Assembly: GCF_044748305.1 (NCBI RefSeq)
Contig: NZ_JBIVFT010000005.1
Span: 62,001-126,000 of the forward strand
DNA from: Arthrobacter_E sp044748305
Lineage (GTDB): Bacteria; Actinomycetota; Actinomycetes; Actinomycetales; Micrococcaceae
Reading direction: 5' to 3'
Length of the DNA: 64,000 bases
The notes under the pieces were generated by a model. That model was not told the origin of the DNA. It saw only the letters and a list, made by a program, of their open reading frames with translations, and ran no database searches. Position numbers and translations under genes: made by a program. This document shows, in pieces, positions 1 through 8,511 of this stretch (position 1 is its first letter; each line of letters opens with the position of its first letter).

Positions 1-332
1 CGCTTGGCGTCGGCGATCGTCAGCACACCAGCCGACGCGGCATCCGCCAGCAATGTCTCCAGCACGGCCAGGCCCGCCGAGCCGTGCCGCTCGTAGAGCG
101 CCACCTGAGGCTTGATGGCGGCCACACGACCGGAGGCCGCCTCCAGCACCAGGGTGGAGAACTCCTTCAGCCCCGCGGCCGAGTCCTCCAGCCCCCAGGC
201 CTCCAGGAGACCAGGGTGCGGGTCGACACCCACGCAGAGCGGCCCGAGGGAGGCCATGGCCTCCGCCAGGCGGGCACCGAAACCGGCGCCCGCCGACGCG
301 GAGCGGCGATTCGTCGTGGTCTGGTCAGCCAT
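1..332 (-). CDS. pyrF: Orotidine 5'-phosphate decarboxylase, partial (3' end beyond the window)
   Basis: Last step of UMP synthesis: decarboxylates OMP to UMP in the cytoplasm. About 110 N-terminal residues are visible, including CVGVDPHPGLLEAWG, AAIKPQVALYERHG and TIADAKR, typical of the actinobacterial (class 2) family, where the Asp and Lys of DxKR are catalytic. The ATG at 332 overlaps the carB stop by 8 bases, so it is translationally coupled as the last visible gene of the pyr operon. The C-terminal half is cut off by the window edge. Confidence 0.93.
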   Translation of the reverse strand, partial: MADQTTTNRRSASAGAGFGARLAEAMASLGPLCVGVDPHPGLLEAWGLEDSAAGLKEFSTLVLEAASGRVAAIKPQVALYERHGSAGLAVLETLLADAASAGVLTIADAK

Positions 333-3300
333 TGCGCACCGCCGCGAGCACCGCAGCATGCTCCTGCAGGCTGGTCACATCCCATTCGTAGGTACGGATC
401 GCCTCCATGGCCTGCACGGCCACGTTGAACTCCGCCACCGTGGTGATGCACGGGATGCCGATCGAGGTGGCCGCGGCACGGATCTCGTAACCATCACCAC
501 GGGCCTCGCCACCGGACGGCGTGTTGAAGACCATGTCGATCTCACCGGCCACGATGCGGTCGACGATGGTGTTCTCGCCCTTACCGGCACCCTGGCCTTC
601 GGCGACCTTGCGCACCAGGGTGGCCTGGATGCCGTTGCGGCGCAGAACATCCGCAGTGCCGCCGGTGGAGACGATCTCGTAGCCGAGGTCGGAGAGGCGC
701 TTGACCGCGAGGATCACGGCGCGTTTGTCCCGGTTCGCCACCGAGACGAACACGCGGCCCTCTCGCGGCAGCGGGTTGTTGGCGCCGGCCTGGCTCTTGG
801 CGAAGGCGGTGTCGAAGTGCTTGTCGATGCCCATGACCTCGCCCGTGGAACGCATCTCCGGGCCCAGCAGGGAGTCGACGACGTGGCCGTCCTCGGTCCG
901 GAAGCGGCTGAACGGCAGCACGGCCTCCTTCACCGCAACAGGAGCCTCGAGGGGCAGGTTCGCGCCGTCGCCCTCCTCCGGCAGCATCTTGTAGGCGCTG
1001 CGCAGCTGATGGATGGTCACGCCGGCGCCGATCAGGGCCGCGGCTTTGGCCATCTGGACACCCGTCGCCTTCGAGACGAAGGGAACCGTGCGCGAAGCGC
1101 GAGGGTTCGCCTCAAGAACGTAGAGGACGTCGGAGGCCAGCGCGAACTGGATGTTGATCAGGCCGCGCACGCCGACACCCTCCGCGATGGCACGGGTGGC
1201 CTCACGCACGCGCTCCACGACGGTGGCGCCCAGGGTGATGGGCGGCAGGACGCAGGCGGAGTCGCCGGAGTGCACCCCGGCTTCCTCGATGTGCTCCATG
1301 ACGCCGCCGAGGTACATGTCCTTGCCGTCGAACAGGGCGTCCACATCGATCTCCACCGCGTCCTCCAGGAAGCGGTCGATGAGCACCGGGTGATCCGGGG
1401 TGATCTCCGTGGCGTTGGTGATGTAGCGCAGAAGGTTCGCTTCGTCGTAGACGATCTCCATGCCACGGCCGCCGAGCACATAGGACGGGCGCACCAGGAC
1501 CGGATAGCCGATCTCATCGGCCACCTTCTTGGCGTCCTCGAAGGACACCGCGGTGCCGTTCTTCGGCGAGACGAGACCTGCCCGGTCGAGCACATTGGCG
1601 AAGGCGCCACGGTGCTCCGCGAGATCGATCGCCTCCGGCTGCGTGCCGAGAATCGGCACACCGGCGTCGGCCAGTTCCTGTGCGAGCTTCAGCGGGGTCT
1701 GACCGCCGAGCTGCACGAACACGCCCATGACGCCGCCCGTGCGCTCCTCCGCGGCGATGACCTCGAGGACGTCCTCAAGGGTCAGCGGTTCGAAGTACAG
1801 CCGGGTGGACACGTCGTAGTCCGTGGAGACCGTCTCCGGGTTGCAGTTGATCATCACGGTCTCGTAGCCGGCCTTGCGCAACGCCATGGAGGCGTGGACG
1901 CAGGAGTAGTCGAACTCGATGCCCTGACCGATGCGGTTGGGGCCGGAGCCGAGGATGATGATGGACGGCTTGGCGTGCAGGCCCACCTCGTCCTCCTCGT
2001 CGTAGGACGAGTAGTGGTACGGCGTGTACGCGGCGAACTCCGCAGCACAGGTGTCCACGGTCTTGTAGACGGGACGGATGCCCAGCGCCTGGCGGACGCC
2101 GCGGACCACTGCTTCGCTGTTGTGGGTGAGGGAGCCGATCTGCGCGTCGGAGAAGCCGTGACGCTTGGCCAGCTGCAGCATCTCCGGGGTCAGGGCCTCG
2201 CTCTTACGGATGTCCGTGGACACCTCGTTGAGCAGCTGGAGCTGGTCCAGGAACCACGGGTCGATCTTGGTCGCCTCGAAGAGCTGCTCCACCGTGGCAC
2301 CGCCCAGCAGGGCGCGCTGCACCTGGTGCAGGCGCTCGGTCGTCGGGCGCTTGGCCTTCTCGATGAGTTCCTCCACCTCCCATTCGGGAACCGGGCTGAA
2401 GTCCAGCGAGGCGCCCTTCTGCTCCAGGGAGCGCAGGGCCTTCTGCAGGGCCTCGGTGAAGTTGCGGCCAAGGGCCATGGCTTCGCCGACGCTCTTCATG
2501 GTGGTGGTCAGGGTCGGATCCGCTGCGGGGAACTTCTCGAAGGCGAAGCGGGGCACCTTGACGACGACGTAGTCCAGGGTCGGCTCGAAACTGGCCGGAG
2601 TCTTCTGGGTGATGTCGTTGGGGATCTCGTCCAGGGTGTAGCCCAGGGAGAGCTTCGTGGCGATCTTGGCGATCGCGAAGCCCGTGGCCTTGGACGCCAA
2701 GGCCGAGGAGCGCGAGACACGCGGGTTCATCTCGATGACGACCACGCGGCCGGTCTCCGGGTTGACGGCGAACTGGATGTTGCAGCCGCCCGTGTCGACG
2801 CCCACCTCACGGATGACGGCGATGGAGACATCGCGCAGCTTCTGGTACTCGCGGTCCGTGAGGGTCAGCGCCGGCGCCACCGTGATGGAGTCGCCGGTGT
2901 GCACGCCGACCGGGTCGAAGTTCTCGATGGAGCAGACGACCACGACGTTGTCGTTCTTGTCGCGCATCATCTCCAGCTCGTACTCCTTCCAGCCGAGGAT
3001 GCTCTCTTCGAGCAGCACCTCGCTGGTGGGACTGTACTGGAGGCCCTGGCCCACGATGCGGCGCAGATCATTCTCGTTGTAGGCGAGGCCGGACCCCAGG
3101 CCGCCCATGGTGAAGGACGGGCGGACCACCATCGGATAGCCGAGGTCATCAGCCGCCGTCAGTGCCTCCTCCATGGTGTGGATGATGTGGCTCTTGGCGC
3201 TCTCGGCGCCGCAGCGCTCCACGACGCCCTTGAACTTCTCGCGGTCCTCACCGAGCTCGATGGCGGCGATGTTGGCGCCGATCAGCTCGACGTCGTACTT

Positions 3301-3627
3301 CGCGAGCACGCCGTTCTTGTCCAGTGCGATGGCGGTGTTCAGCGCGGTCTGGCCGCCGAGGGTCGGCAGCACGGCGTCCGGGCGCTCCTTGGCGATGATC
3401 TTCTCCACCACCTCGGGGGTGATGGGCTCGACGTAGGTCGCGTCGGCGAACTCGGGGTCCGTCATGATGGTGGCCGGGTTGGAGTTGACGAGGATGACCC
3501 GCAGGCCCTCCTCCTTCAGCACACGCAGTGCCTGCGTCCCGGAGTAGTCGAACTCGGCGGCCTGACCGATGACGATCGGTCCGGAGCCGATGACGAGGAC
3601 ACTCTTGAGGTCGGTACGTTTGGGCAT
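325..3627 (-). CDS. carB: Carbamoyl-phosphate synthase large subunit
   Basis: Makes carbamoyl phosphate from bicarbonate, ammonia delivered by CarA, and two ATP, feeding pyrimidine and arginine synthesis. At 1100 residues it has full family length, with the expected duplicated ATP-grasp halves: SVLVIGSGPIVIGQAAEFDY at the start of the first half and IIILGSGPNRIGQGIEFDYS in the second. The C-terminal methylglyoxal-synthase-like allosteric domain follows (NRDKRAVILAVKRLSDLGYE). It starts 2 bases after the carA stop and overlaps pyrF. A 1203-codon frame on the opposite strand is a composition shadow. Confidence 0.98.
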   Translation of the reverse strand: MPKRTDLKSVLVIGSGPIVIGQAAEFDYSGTQALRVLKEEGLRVILVNSNPATIMTDPEFADATYVEPITPEVVEKIIAKERPDAVLPTLGGQTALNTAIALDKNGVLAKYDVELIGANIAAIELGEDREKFKGVVERCGAESAKSHIIHTMEEALTAADDLGYPMVVRPSFTMGGLGSGLAYNENDLRRIVGQGLQYSPTSEVLLEESILGWKEYELEMMRDKNDNVVVVCSIENFDPVGVHTGDSITVAPALTLTDREYQKLRDVSIAVIREVGVDTGGCNIQFAVNPETGRVVVIEMNPRVSRSSALASKATGFAIAKIATKLSLGYTLDEIPNDITQKTPASFEPTLDYVVVKVPRFAFEKFPAADPTLTTTMKSVGEAMALGRNFTEALQKALRSLEQKGASLDFSPVPEWEVEELIEKAKRPTTERLHQVQRALLGGATVEQLFEATKIDPWFLDQLQLLNEVSTDIRKSEALTPEMLQLAKRHGFSDAQIGSLTHNSEAVVRGVRQALGIRPVYKTVDTCAAEFAAYTPYHYSSYDEEDEVGLHAKPSIIILGSGPNRIGQGIEFDYSCVHASMALRKAGYETVMINCNPETVSTDYDVSTRLYFEPLTLEDVLEVIAAEERTGGVMGVFVQLGGQTPLKLAQELADAGVPILGTQPEAIDLAEHRGAFANVLDRAGLVSPKNGTAVSFEDAKKVADEIGYPVLVRPSYVLGGRGMEIVYDEANLLRYITNATEITPDHPVLIDRFLEDAVEIDVDALFDGKDMYLGGVMEHIEEAGVHSGDSACVLPPITLGATVVERVREATRAIAEGVGVRGLINIQFALASDVLYVLEANPRASRTVPFVSKATGVQMAKAAALIGAGVTIHQLRSAYKMLPEEGDGANLPLEAPVAVKEAVLPFSRFRTEDGHVVDSLLGPEMRSTGEVMGIDKHFDTAFAKSQAGANNPLPREGRVFVSVANRDKRAVILAVKRLSDLGYEIVSTGGTADVLRRNGIQATLVRKVAEGQGAGKGENTIVDRIVAGEIDMVFNTPSGGEARGDGYEIRAAATSIGIPCITTVAEFNVAVQAMEAIRTYEWDVTSLQEHAAVLAAVRNG

Positions 3628-3629
3628 GC

Positions 3630-4844
3630 TCAGGCGTCCTTGTCGTTGGTCGTGGACTTGGTGCTCTGGGTTGGAACAGCCGATTGGGCTTCCATGAGCT
3701 CGATGAAGCGGTCGAACAGGTAGGCGGCATCGTGGGGACCCGATGCGGCCTCAGGGTGGTACTGCACGGAGAAGGCCGGGATGTCCAGGCACGCGAGTCC
3801 TTCGACCACCTGGTCGTTCAGGCTCACGTGGCTGACCTCGACGCGTCCGAAACGGCTTTCAGGTGCCTGGCTGGCGCCTTCCATGGGGGCGTCCACGGCG
3901 AAGCCGTGGTTCTGCGAGGTGATCTCCACCTTGCCGGTCCGACGGTCCATGACGGGCTGGTTGATGCCCCGGTGGCCGTACTTCAGCTTGTAGGTGCCGA
4001 AGCCGAGGGCGCGTCCGAGGATCTGGTTGCCGAAGCAGATGCCGAAGTACGGCAGCTTCTCATCCAGCACGGAGCGCAGCAGGCTGACCTGGGCGTCCGC
4101 CGTGGCGGGGTCGCCCGGGCCGTTGGACATGAAGAAACCGTCCGGGTTGACGGCCTTGACGTCCTCCAGGCTCGCAGTGGCCGGCAGGACATGCACTCGC
4201 ACGCCGCGCTCGGCGAAGCGCTGAGGAGTCATGGCCTTGATGCCGAGGTCGATGGCCGCGATGGTGAAGCGGGGCTCCCCCTCCCAGCCGTGCTCGGACG
4301 GTTCCACCGTGTAGGCCTCGTCGATGCTGACTTCTTCGGCCAGACGGGAGCCTTCCATCGGCTGGCTGTCCCGCACGGCGGTGAGCAGCTCGGCGTCGCT
4401 CGCCTGCGCCGCCTCGCCGGAGAAGATGCCGGCCCTCATGGTCTTGTGCTCACGCAGATGACGGGTCAGCGCGCGGGTGTCGATGCCCTGGATGCCCACG
4501 ATGCCCTGCCGGACCAATTCCTCGTCCAGACTCGCCTCGCTGCGCCAGTTGGAGGGACGTCGCGCGGGGTCGCGGACGACGTACCCGGCCACCCAGATAC
4601 GCCGCGATTCGGCGTCCTCGCCGTTGACGCCGGTGTTGCCGATGTGGGGTGCCGTCTGCACGACGATCTGCCGGGCGTAGGAGGGGTCGGTGATGGTCTC
4701 CTGGTAACCGGTCATGCCGGTGGTGAAGACCGCTTCACCGAGGGTGGTGCCTACTGCACCGTAGCTCTGACCGCGGAAGATGCGGCCGTCTTCAAGGACG
4801 AGAACTGCTGCGCCGGTGCTCGCCTCAGGCGTTTGAATGCTCAC
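3630..4844 (-). CDS. carA: Carbamoyl-phosphate synthase small (glutaminase) subunit
   Basis: Hydrolyses glutamine and channels ammonia to CarB. The N-terminal CPSase domain begins AVLVLEDGRIFRGQSYG. The class I glutamine amidotransferase triad is present: the nucleophilic Cys in YFGICFGNQILGRALG, and the His and Glu in QYHPEAASGPHD. I prefer the GTG start at 4844 because AGAGGA lies 5 bases upstream and it puts the domain start close to the N-terminus. An in-frame ATG at 4880 adds 12 residues but has no visible ribosome binding site. Length is about 404 residues, within the usual range. Confidence 0.95.
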   Translation of the reverse strand: MSIQTPEASTGAAVLVLEDGRIFRGQSYGAVGTTLGEAVFTTGMTGYQETITDPSYARQIVVQTAPHIGNTGVNGEDAESRRIWVAGYVVRDPARRPSNWRSEASLDEELVRQGIVGIQGIDTRALTRHLREHKTMRAGIFSGEAAQASDAELLTAVRDSQPMEGSRLAEEVSIDEAYTVEPSEHGWEGEPRFTIAAIDLGIKAMTPQRFAERGVRVHVLPATASLEDVKAVNPDGFFMSNGPGDPATADAQVSLLRSVLDEKLPYFGICFGNQILGRALGFGTYKLKYGHRGINQPVMDRRTGKVEITSQNHGFAVDAPMEGASQAPESRFGRVEVSHVSLNDQVVEGLACLDIPAFSVQYHPEAASGPHDAAYLFDRFIELMEAQSAVPTQSTKSTTNDKDA

Positions 4845-4898
4845 TGTGTCCTCTGTGTTCGCTGGAGTGTGGTCTGTCATCTCGAATAGGTGTGGGGT

Positions 4899-5393
4899 TC
4901 AGGCCGCGGCCTGGCCCAGGAGCCGCTCGGCGGCTTGTTGCAGTGGTTCTGTGTCGGCTTCGTTCCGGGGCAGGAAGCCGGTGTCCAGGACGTTGTCGCC
5001 CAGTCGCCAGCTCAGTACCAGGATCCGGTCCTTGCCCAGGAACTTCCCGGCCATGCCGCTGCTCAGCCGGATCTCCTGGAGCGCATCTGCCGCGATGAAG
5101 AGCTCTTCGCAGCCCGGCCGGCTGATCAGCACTCCCGCGTCGTGAACGGCGATCCCGGCCTGGCTCCGGATACCCAGGCCATGGGCGGCCACCCGGTCCA
5201 GCCAGTCTCCCTCGGTCGTCGTCGTGACGTACTGTCCGACGACGGCGAGCTGCGGCTCACCGAGTTCAGGGACGGCGGGCAGCGGCTCCAGGGCGTCCTG
5301 ACGTCGTCGCCTGTTCCGCCAGCCGATGAAGAGCAGCACGATCACGAGGGCGGCGACGGCCAGCATGGCCACGCCCGGCAGGATCTTGTCCAC
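4899..5393 (-). CDS. Conserved membrane protein of the pyr operon (PH-like domain)
   Basis: 164-residue protein with one N-terminal membrane segment (about residues 5-25), a basic stop-transfer stretch (WRNRRRR), and a soluble cytoplasmic C-terminal domain. A similar single-pass protein sits between pyrC and carA in many actinobacteria, including mycobacteria; its function is unknown. It starts 3 bases after the pyrC stop, so it is cotranscribed. The position suggests a role linked to pyrimidine synthesis, but nothing in the sequence shows it. I see no enzymatic motif. Confidence 0.85.
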   Translation of the reverse strand: MDKILPGVAMLAVAALVIVLLFIGWRNRRRRQDALEPLPAVPELGEPQLAVVGQYVTTTTEGDWLDRVAAHGLGIRSQAGIAVHDAGVLISRPGCEELFIAADALQEIRLSSGMAGKFLGKDRILVLSWRLGDNVLDTGFLPRNEADTEPLQQAAERLLGQAAA

Positions 5394-5396
5394 GGC

Positions 5397-6725
5397 TCAG
5401 GCCTCGGAGGGACGGCGAGGCGTGTTCAGCTCGCCGTCCAGCACGGTCGGGTGCCCATGGAAGAAGGTCGCGCGGACCCGGCCCGGCAGCTCCATCCCCT
5501 GGAACGGGGTGTTGCGCCCCTTGGTGGCCATCGCGGAGCCGTCCACGGTCCAGCGGGCCTGCGGATCGACCAGGACCAGGTTGGCCGGCTCTCCGACGGC
5601 CACGGGCCGCCCCTGGTCCGAAAGCCGTCCGATCCCGGCGGGCGCCTCGGACATGACCCGTGCTACATCGGCCCAGCCCATGAGTCCCGTTTCCACCATG
5701 GTGTGCTGCACCACGGACAGCGCGGTCTCAAGGCCGGTCATGCCCATGGCGGCCTGTGCCCACTCGCATTCCTTGTGCTCGCTGGGATGCGGGGCGTGAT
5801 CCGTACCGATGACGTCGATGACGCCCTCGGCCAGCGCCTGCCGCAGCGCCAGCACGTCTTCCTGGGTGCGCAGCGGCGGGTTGACCTTGTAGACCGGATC
5901 GTAGCTGCGGACCAGCTCATCGGTCAGCAGCAGGTGGTGCGGTGTGACCTCCGCAGTGACTTTGATGCCGCGCTGCTTGGCCCAGCGGATGATCTCGACG
6001 CTTCCTGCCGTGGAGACGTGGCAGACATGCAGACGCGAGTCCACATGCTGGGCCAGGAGCACGTCGCGGGCGATGATGCTCTCCTCCGCGACAGCGGGCC
6101 AGCCTGCGAGACCGAGAACCGCCGAGACCTCGCCCTCGTTCATCTGGGCGCCCTCCGTCAGGCGCGGCTCCTGGGCATGCTGTGCGATGACGCCGTCGAA
6201 CGCCTTGACATACTCGAGCGCGCGACGCATGAGCACCGGATCGTGCACACAGATGCCGTCGTCTGAGAACATCCGGACCTCGGCCCGGGACTCGGCCATC
6301 GCGCCCAGCTCTGCCAGGCGTTCACCGGCCAGCCCCACGGTCACGGCACCGACCGGACGGACGTCCACCCATCCGGCGTCCTGACCGAGACGGTGGACCT
6401 GCTCGACGACGCCCGCGGTGTCCGCCACCGGCGAGCTGTTGGCCATCGCGTGGACTGCGGTGTATCCGCCGCGTGCAGCGGCCCGGGTGCCGGTCTCGAC
6501 GGTCTCCGCATCCTCCCGGCCCGGCTCGCGCAGATGGGTGTGGACGTCGACCAGGCCTGGCAGTGCCACCAGGCCGCTGCCGTCGATCACCGTGGCATCG
6601 GCTGCGGCGGGATGGTCTGAGGCTCCGGCACCGAGCGCAGCCACGACGCCGTCGGCGAGAAGGATGTCCTGGGGCTCGCCGCCCAGCAGGGAGACGGAGG
6701 TGATGAGATGGTTCTGGGTGCTCAT
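5397..6725 (-). CDS. pyrC: Dihydroorotase
   Basis: Interconverts N-carbamoyl-aspartate and dihydroorotate, the third step of UMP synthesis. 442 residues with the type I amidohydrolase metal site: the HxH of GLVDVHTHLREPGRED (residues 62-64), VCHVSTAGSVEII, and the late Asp/His in VIGTDHAPHPSEH. Its ATG overlaps the pyrB stop by 4 bases (ATGA). Full length, no anomalies. Confidence 0.97.
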   Translation of the reverse strand: MSTQNHLITSVSLLGGEPQDILLADGVVAALGAGASDHPAAADATVIDGSGLVALPGLVDVHTHLREPGREDAETVETGTRAAARGGYTAVHAMANSSPVADTAGVVEQVHRLGQDAGWVDVRPVGAVTVGLAGERLAELGAMAESRAEVRMFSDDGICVHDPVLMRRALEYVKAFDGVIAQHAQEPRLTEGAQMNEGEVSAVLGLAGWPAVAEESIIARDVLLAQHVDSRLHVCHVSTAGSVEIIRWAKQRGIKVTAEVTPHHLLLTDELVRSYDPVYKVNPPLRTQEDVLALRQALAEGVIDVIGTDHAPHPSEHKECEWAQAAMGMTGLETALSVVQHTMVETGLMGWADVARVMSEAPAGIGRLSDQGRPVAVGEPANLVLVDPQARWTVDGSAMATKGRNTPFQGMELPGRVRATFFHGHPTVLDGELNTPRRPSEA

Positions 6726-7732
6726 GCGGGGATTCCCTCCGTGGCTGCATGGGTGGTGTTCTGCTCGGCCTCCCGGCCTCCTGCGAGCAGGAGATACAGG
6801 GATGCCATCCGGACCGAGACGCCGTTGCTGACCTGATCCAGGACGGTGGACCGCGGTGAGTCGGCGGCGGCCGAGGAGATCTCCAGACCGCGGTTCATGG
6901 GACCCGGGTGCATGATGATCGTGTCCTTCAGCCCGTGCCGGTCCAAGGCCTCAAGACGGGAATCGTCGAAACCCCAGCGCCGGGAGTACTCACGGGCGGA
7001 GGGGAAGAAGGAGGCGTTCATCCGTTCGCTCTGCACCCGCAGCATCATCATGGCGTCGATACCCATCTCCAGGGTGGCGTCGAGGTCGTAGCTGACCTCG
7101 CACGGCCAACTCTCGACGCCGACCGGCAGCAGGGTGGGCGGTGCGACGAGGGTGACGCTGGCTCCCAGCGTCCTGAGCAGCCAGACGTTCGAACGGGCCA
7201 CACGGGAGTGCAGCACATCCCCGGAGATGGCGACACGCATGCCGCTCAGATCCGTGCCCGTGGAGGCGACGCCCGCCAGGCGGGCCCAGTGCCTGCGCAT
7301 GGTGAAAGCGTCGAGGAGGGCCTGAGTCGGGTGTTCGTGTGTCCCGTCGCCCGCGTTCAGGATCTTGGCTTCGATCCAGTCCGTGTTGGCCAGACGCTGC
7401 GGGGCTCCGGACGCCCAGTGACGGATCACGACGGCGTCGGCTCCGATGGCGGCCAGGGTCTGGGCGGTGTCTTTCAGCGACTCGCCCTTGCTCACGGAGG
7501 AGCCTTTGGCGGAGAAATTGATGACGTCGGCCGAGAGCCGCTTGGCAGCCGCTTCGAAGGAGATCCGGGTCCGGGTGGAGTCTTCGAAGAAGAGGTTCAC
7601 CACGGTCCGGCCGCGCAGGGCCGGAAGTTTCTTGACCTCACGCTGGCCCACTTGCGCCATCTCCTCGGCGGTGTCGAGGATGTCCAGGGCGTCCTTGCGG
7701 CTGAGGTCTTGAGTGGAGAGAAGATGCTTCAT
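6722..7732 (-). CDS. pyrB: Aspartate carbamoyltransferase catalytic chain
   Basis: Condenses carbamoyl phosphate with aspartate. 336 residues. The carbamoyl-phosphate binding loop FFEDSTRTRISFE has STRTR at residues 52-56, and HPTQALLDAFT begins at residue 133. Both the carbamoyl-phosphate and aspartate domains are complete. It overlaps pyrR upstream and pyrC downstream by 4 bases each, so the operon is tightly coupled. No pyrI regulatory subunit is present, as is usual outside enterics. Confidence 0.97.
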   Translation of the reverse strand: MKHLLSTQDLSRKDALDILDTAEEMAQVGQREVKKLPALRGRTVVNLFFEDSTRTRISFEAAAKRLSADVINFSAKGSSVSKGESLKDTAQTLAAIGADAVVIRHWASGAPQRLANTDWIEAKILNAGDGTHEHPTQALLDAFTMRRHWARLAGVASTGTDLSGMRVAISGDVLHSRVARSNVWLLRTLGASVTLVAPPTLLPVGVESWPCEVSYDLDATLEMGIDAMMMLRVQSERMNASFFPSAREYSRRWGFDDSRLEALDRHGLKDTIIMHPGPMNRGLEISSAAADSPRSTVLDQVSNGVSVRMASLYLLLAGGREAEQNTTHAATEGIPA

Positions 7733-8313
7733 GCGCGGGCCTCGATCACGACTTCGTCCACGGAGCCGTCGATCTCGCTGAGGTGGACCCTCACCTTCTC
7801 GCTGCTGGCCGTGGGCAGGTTCTTGCCGACATGGTCGGCACGGATGGGGAGTTCACGGTGACCGCGGTCCACCAGCACGGCAAGACGCACGACCCGCGGC
7901 CGGCCGAGATCCACCAGCGCGTCGAGGGCTGCCCGGATGGTGCGGCCGGAGTACAGGACGTCGTCCACGAGCACCACGACCTTGCCGTCCAGACCGCTCT
8001 TGGGCAGCTGGGTGGGAAGAGGCGAGCGGGTGGGTTGCCGGGCCAGATCGTCCCGGAACATCGTGACGTCGAGCTGACCGAGGGCTGCCTGGGCGTCGAA
8101 GCCGGGCTGGGCGTCGGCGATCTTCCGGGCCAGGCGCTGGGCGAGGGGATATCCCCTGCGAGGGATGCCGAGGAGAACGAGATCCTGCGTTCCCTTGTTG
8201 GATTCGATGATCTCAAAGGCGATCCGCGTCATGGCACGGTCGATGTCATCGGAATTGAGGACGACGCGCTGGGAGCCGGTCCCGGCAGATGATGCACTGG
8301 TGGCGTCAGTCAT
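7729..8313 (-). CDS. pyrR: Bifunctional pyr operon RNA-binding regulator / uracil phosphoribosyltransferase
   Basis: PyrR binds pyr mRNA in response to UMP/UTP and usually retains uracil phosphoribosyltransferase activity. The PRPP-binding signature VVLVDDVLYSGRTIRAALD is present, as is the family motif LLGIPRRGYPLAQRLA. I place the start at the ATG at 8313, preceded by GGGGAGAGAGG. A longer in-frame ATG at 8373 would add 20 residues that are not PyrR-like and would span the PyrR RNA-binding loop. Length is about 194 residues. First gene of the operon. Confidence 0.95.
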   Translation of the reverse strand: MTDATSASSAGTGSQRVVLNSDDIDRAMTRIAFEIIESNKGTQDLVLLGIPRRGYPLAQRLARKIADAQPGFDAQAALGQLDVTMFRDDLARQPTRSPLPTQLPKSGLDGKVVVLVDDVLYSGRTIRAALDALVDLGRPRVVRLAVLVDRGHRELPIRADHVGKNLPTASSEKVRVHLSEIDGSVDEVVIEARA

Positions 8314-8330
8314 GCCTCTCTCCCCTTTCC

Positions 8331-8346
8331 CCGCCTCACAGGACGG
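8331..8346 (-). promoter_or_regulatory. PyrR-binding stem-loop in the pyr leader
   Basis: Read on the minus strand this is CCGTC-CTGTGA-GGCGG: a 5-bp stem (one G-U pair) closed by a hexaloop matching CNGNGA. The surrounding GTCCTGTGAGGC fits the UCCNGNGAGGY core of characterised PyrR binding loops. It ends 17 bases before the pyrR ATG, directly upstream of the Shine-Dalgarno. I see no intrinsic terminator between it and the gene. Together this suggests translational repression, as described for Mycobacterium smegmatis, rather than attenuation. Confidence 0.75.
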
Positions 8347-8478
8347 AATTAAAAAAGGATTCTTGCGCTCCAAAATCTATCACACGGACGGCCTTCCTCA
8401 GGGCGCCTCAGACCCCTCCCGGAGTGATCCGCCCCACCCGGAACGGCACGCCCGGAACACTGTGCCCGCTGGCCCGCA

Positions 8479-8511
8479 GGAGGAGGACTCAATAGCATGG
8501 GAGCACCATGA
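8479..8511 (+). promoter_or_regulatory. Ribosome binding site and four-codon minicistron overlapping the prsW-like start
   Basis: The only strong Shine-Dalgarno (GGAGGAGGA, about 8479-8487) is placed correctly for an ATG at 8497, which opens the frame ATG GGA GCA CCA TGA. Its stop overlaps the ATG of the protease gene (8508) in an ATGA arrangement. The protease start itself has only a weak site. Translation of the protease may therefore depend on reinitiation after this tiny frame. Confidence 0.45.

Noticed and set aside
112..3723. 1203-codon plus-strand open frame
   Set aside because: Lies antisense to carB in a GC-rich gene; the translation is His/Asp/Arg-rich without family motifs, the usual shadow of third-position GC bias.
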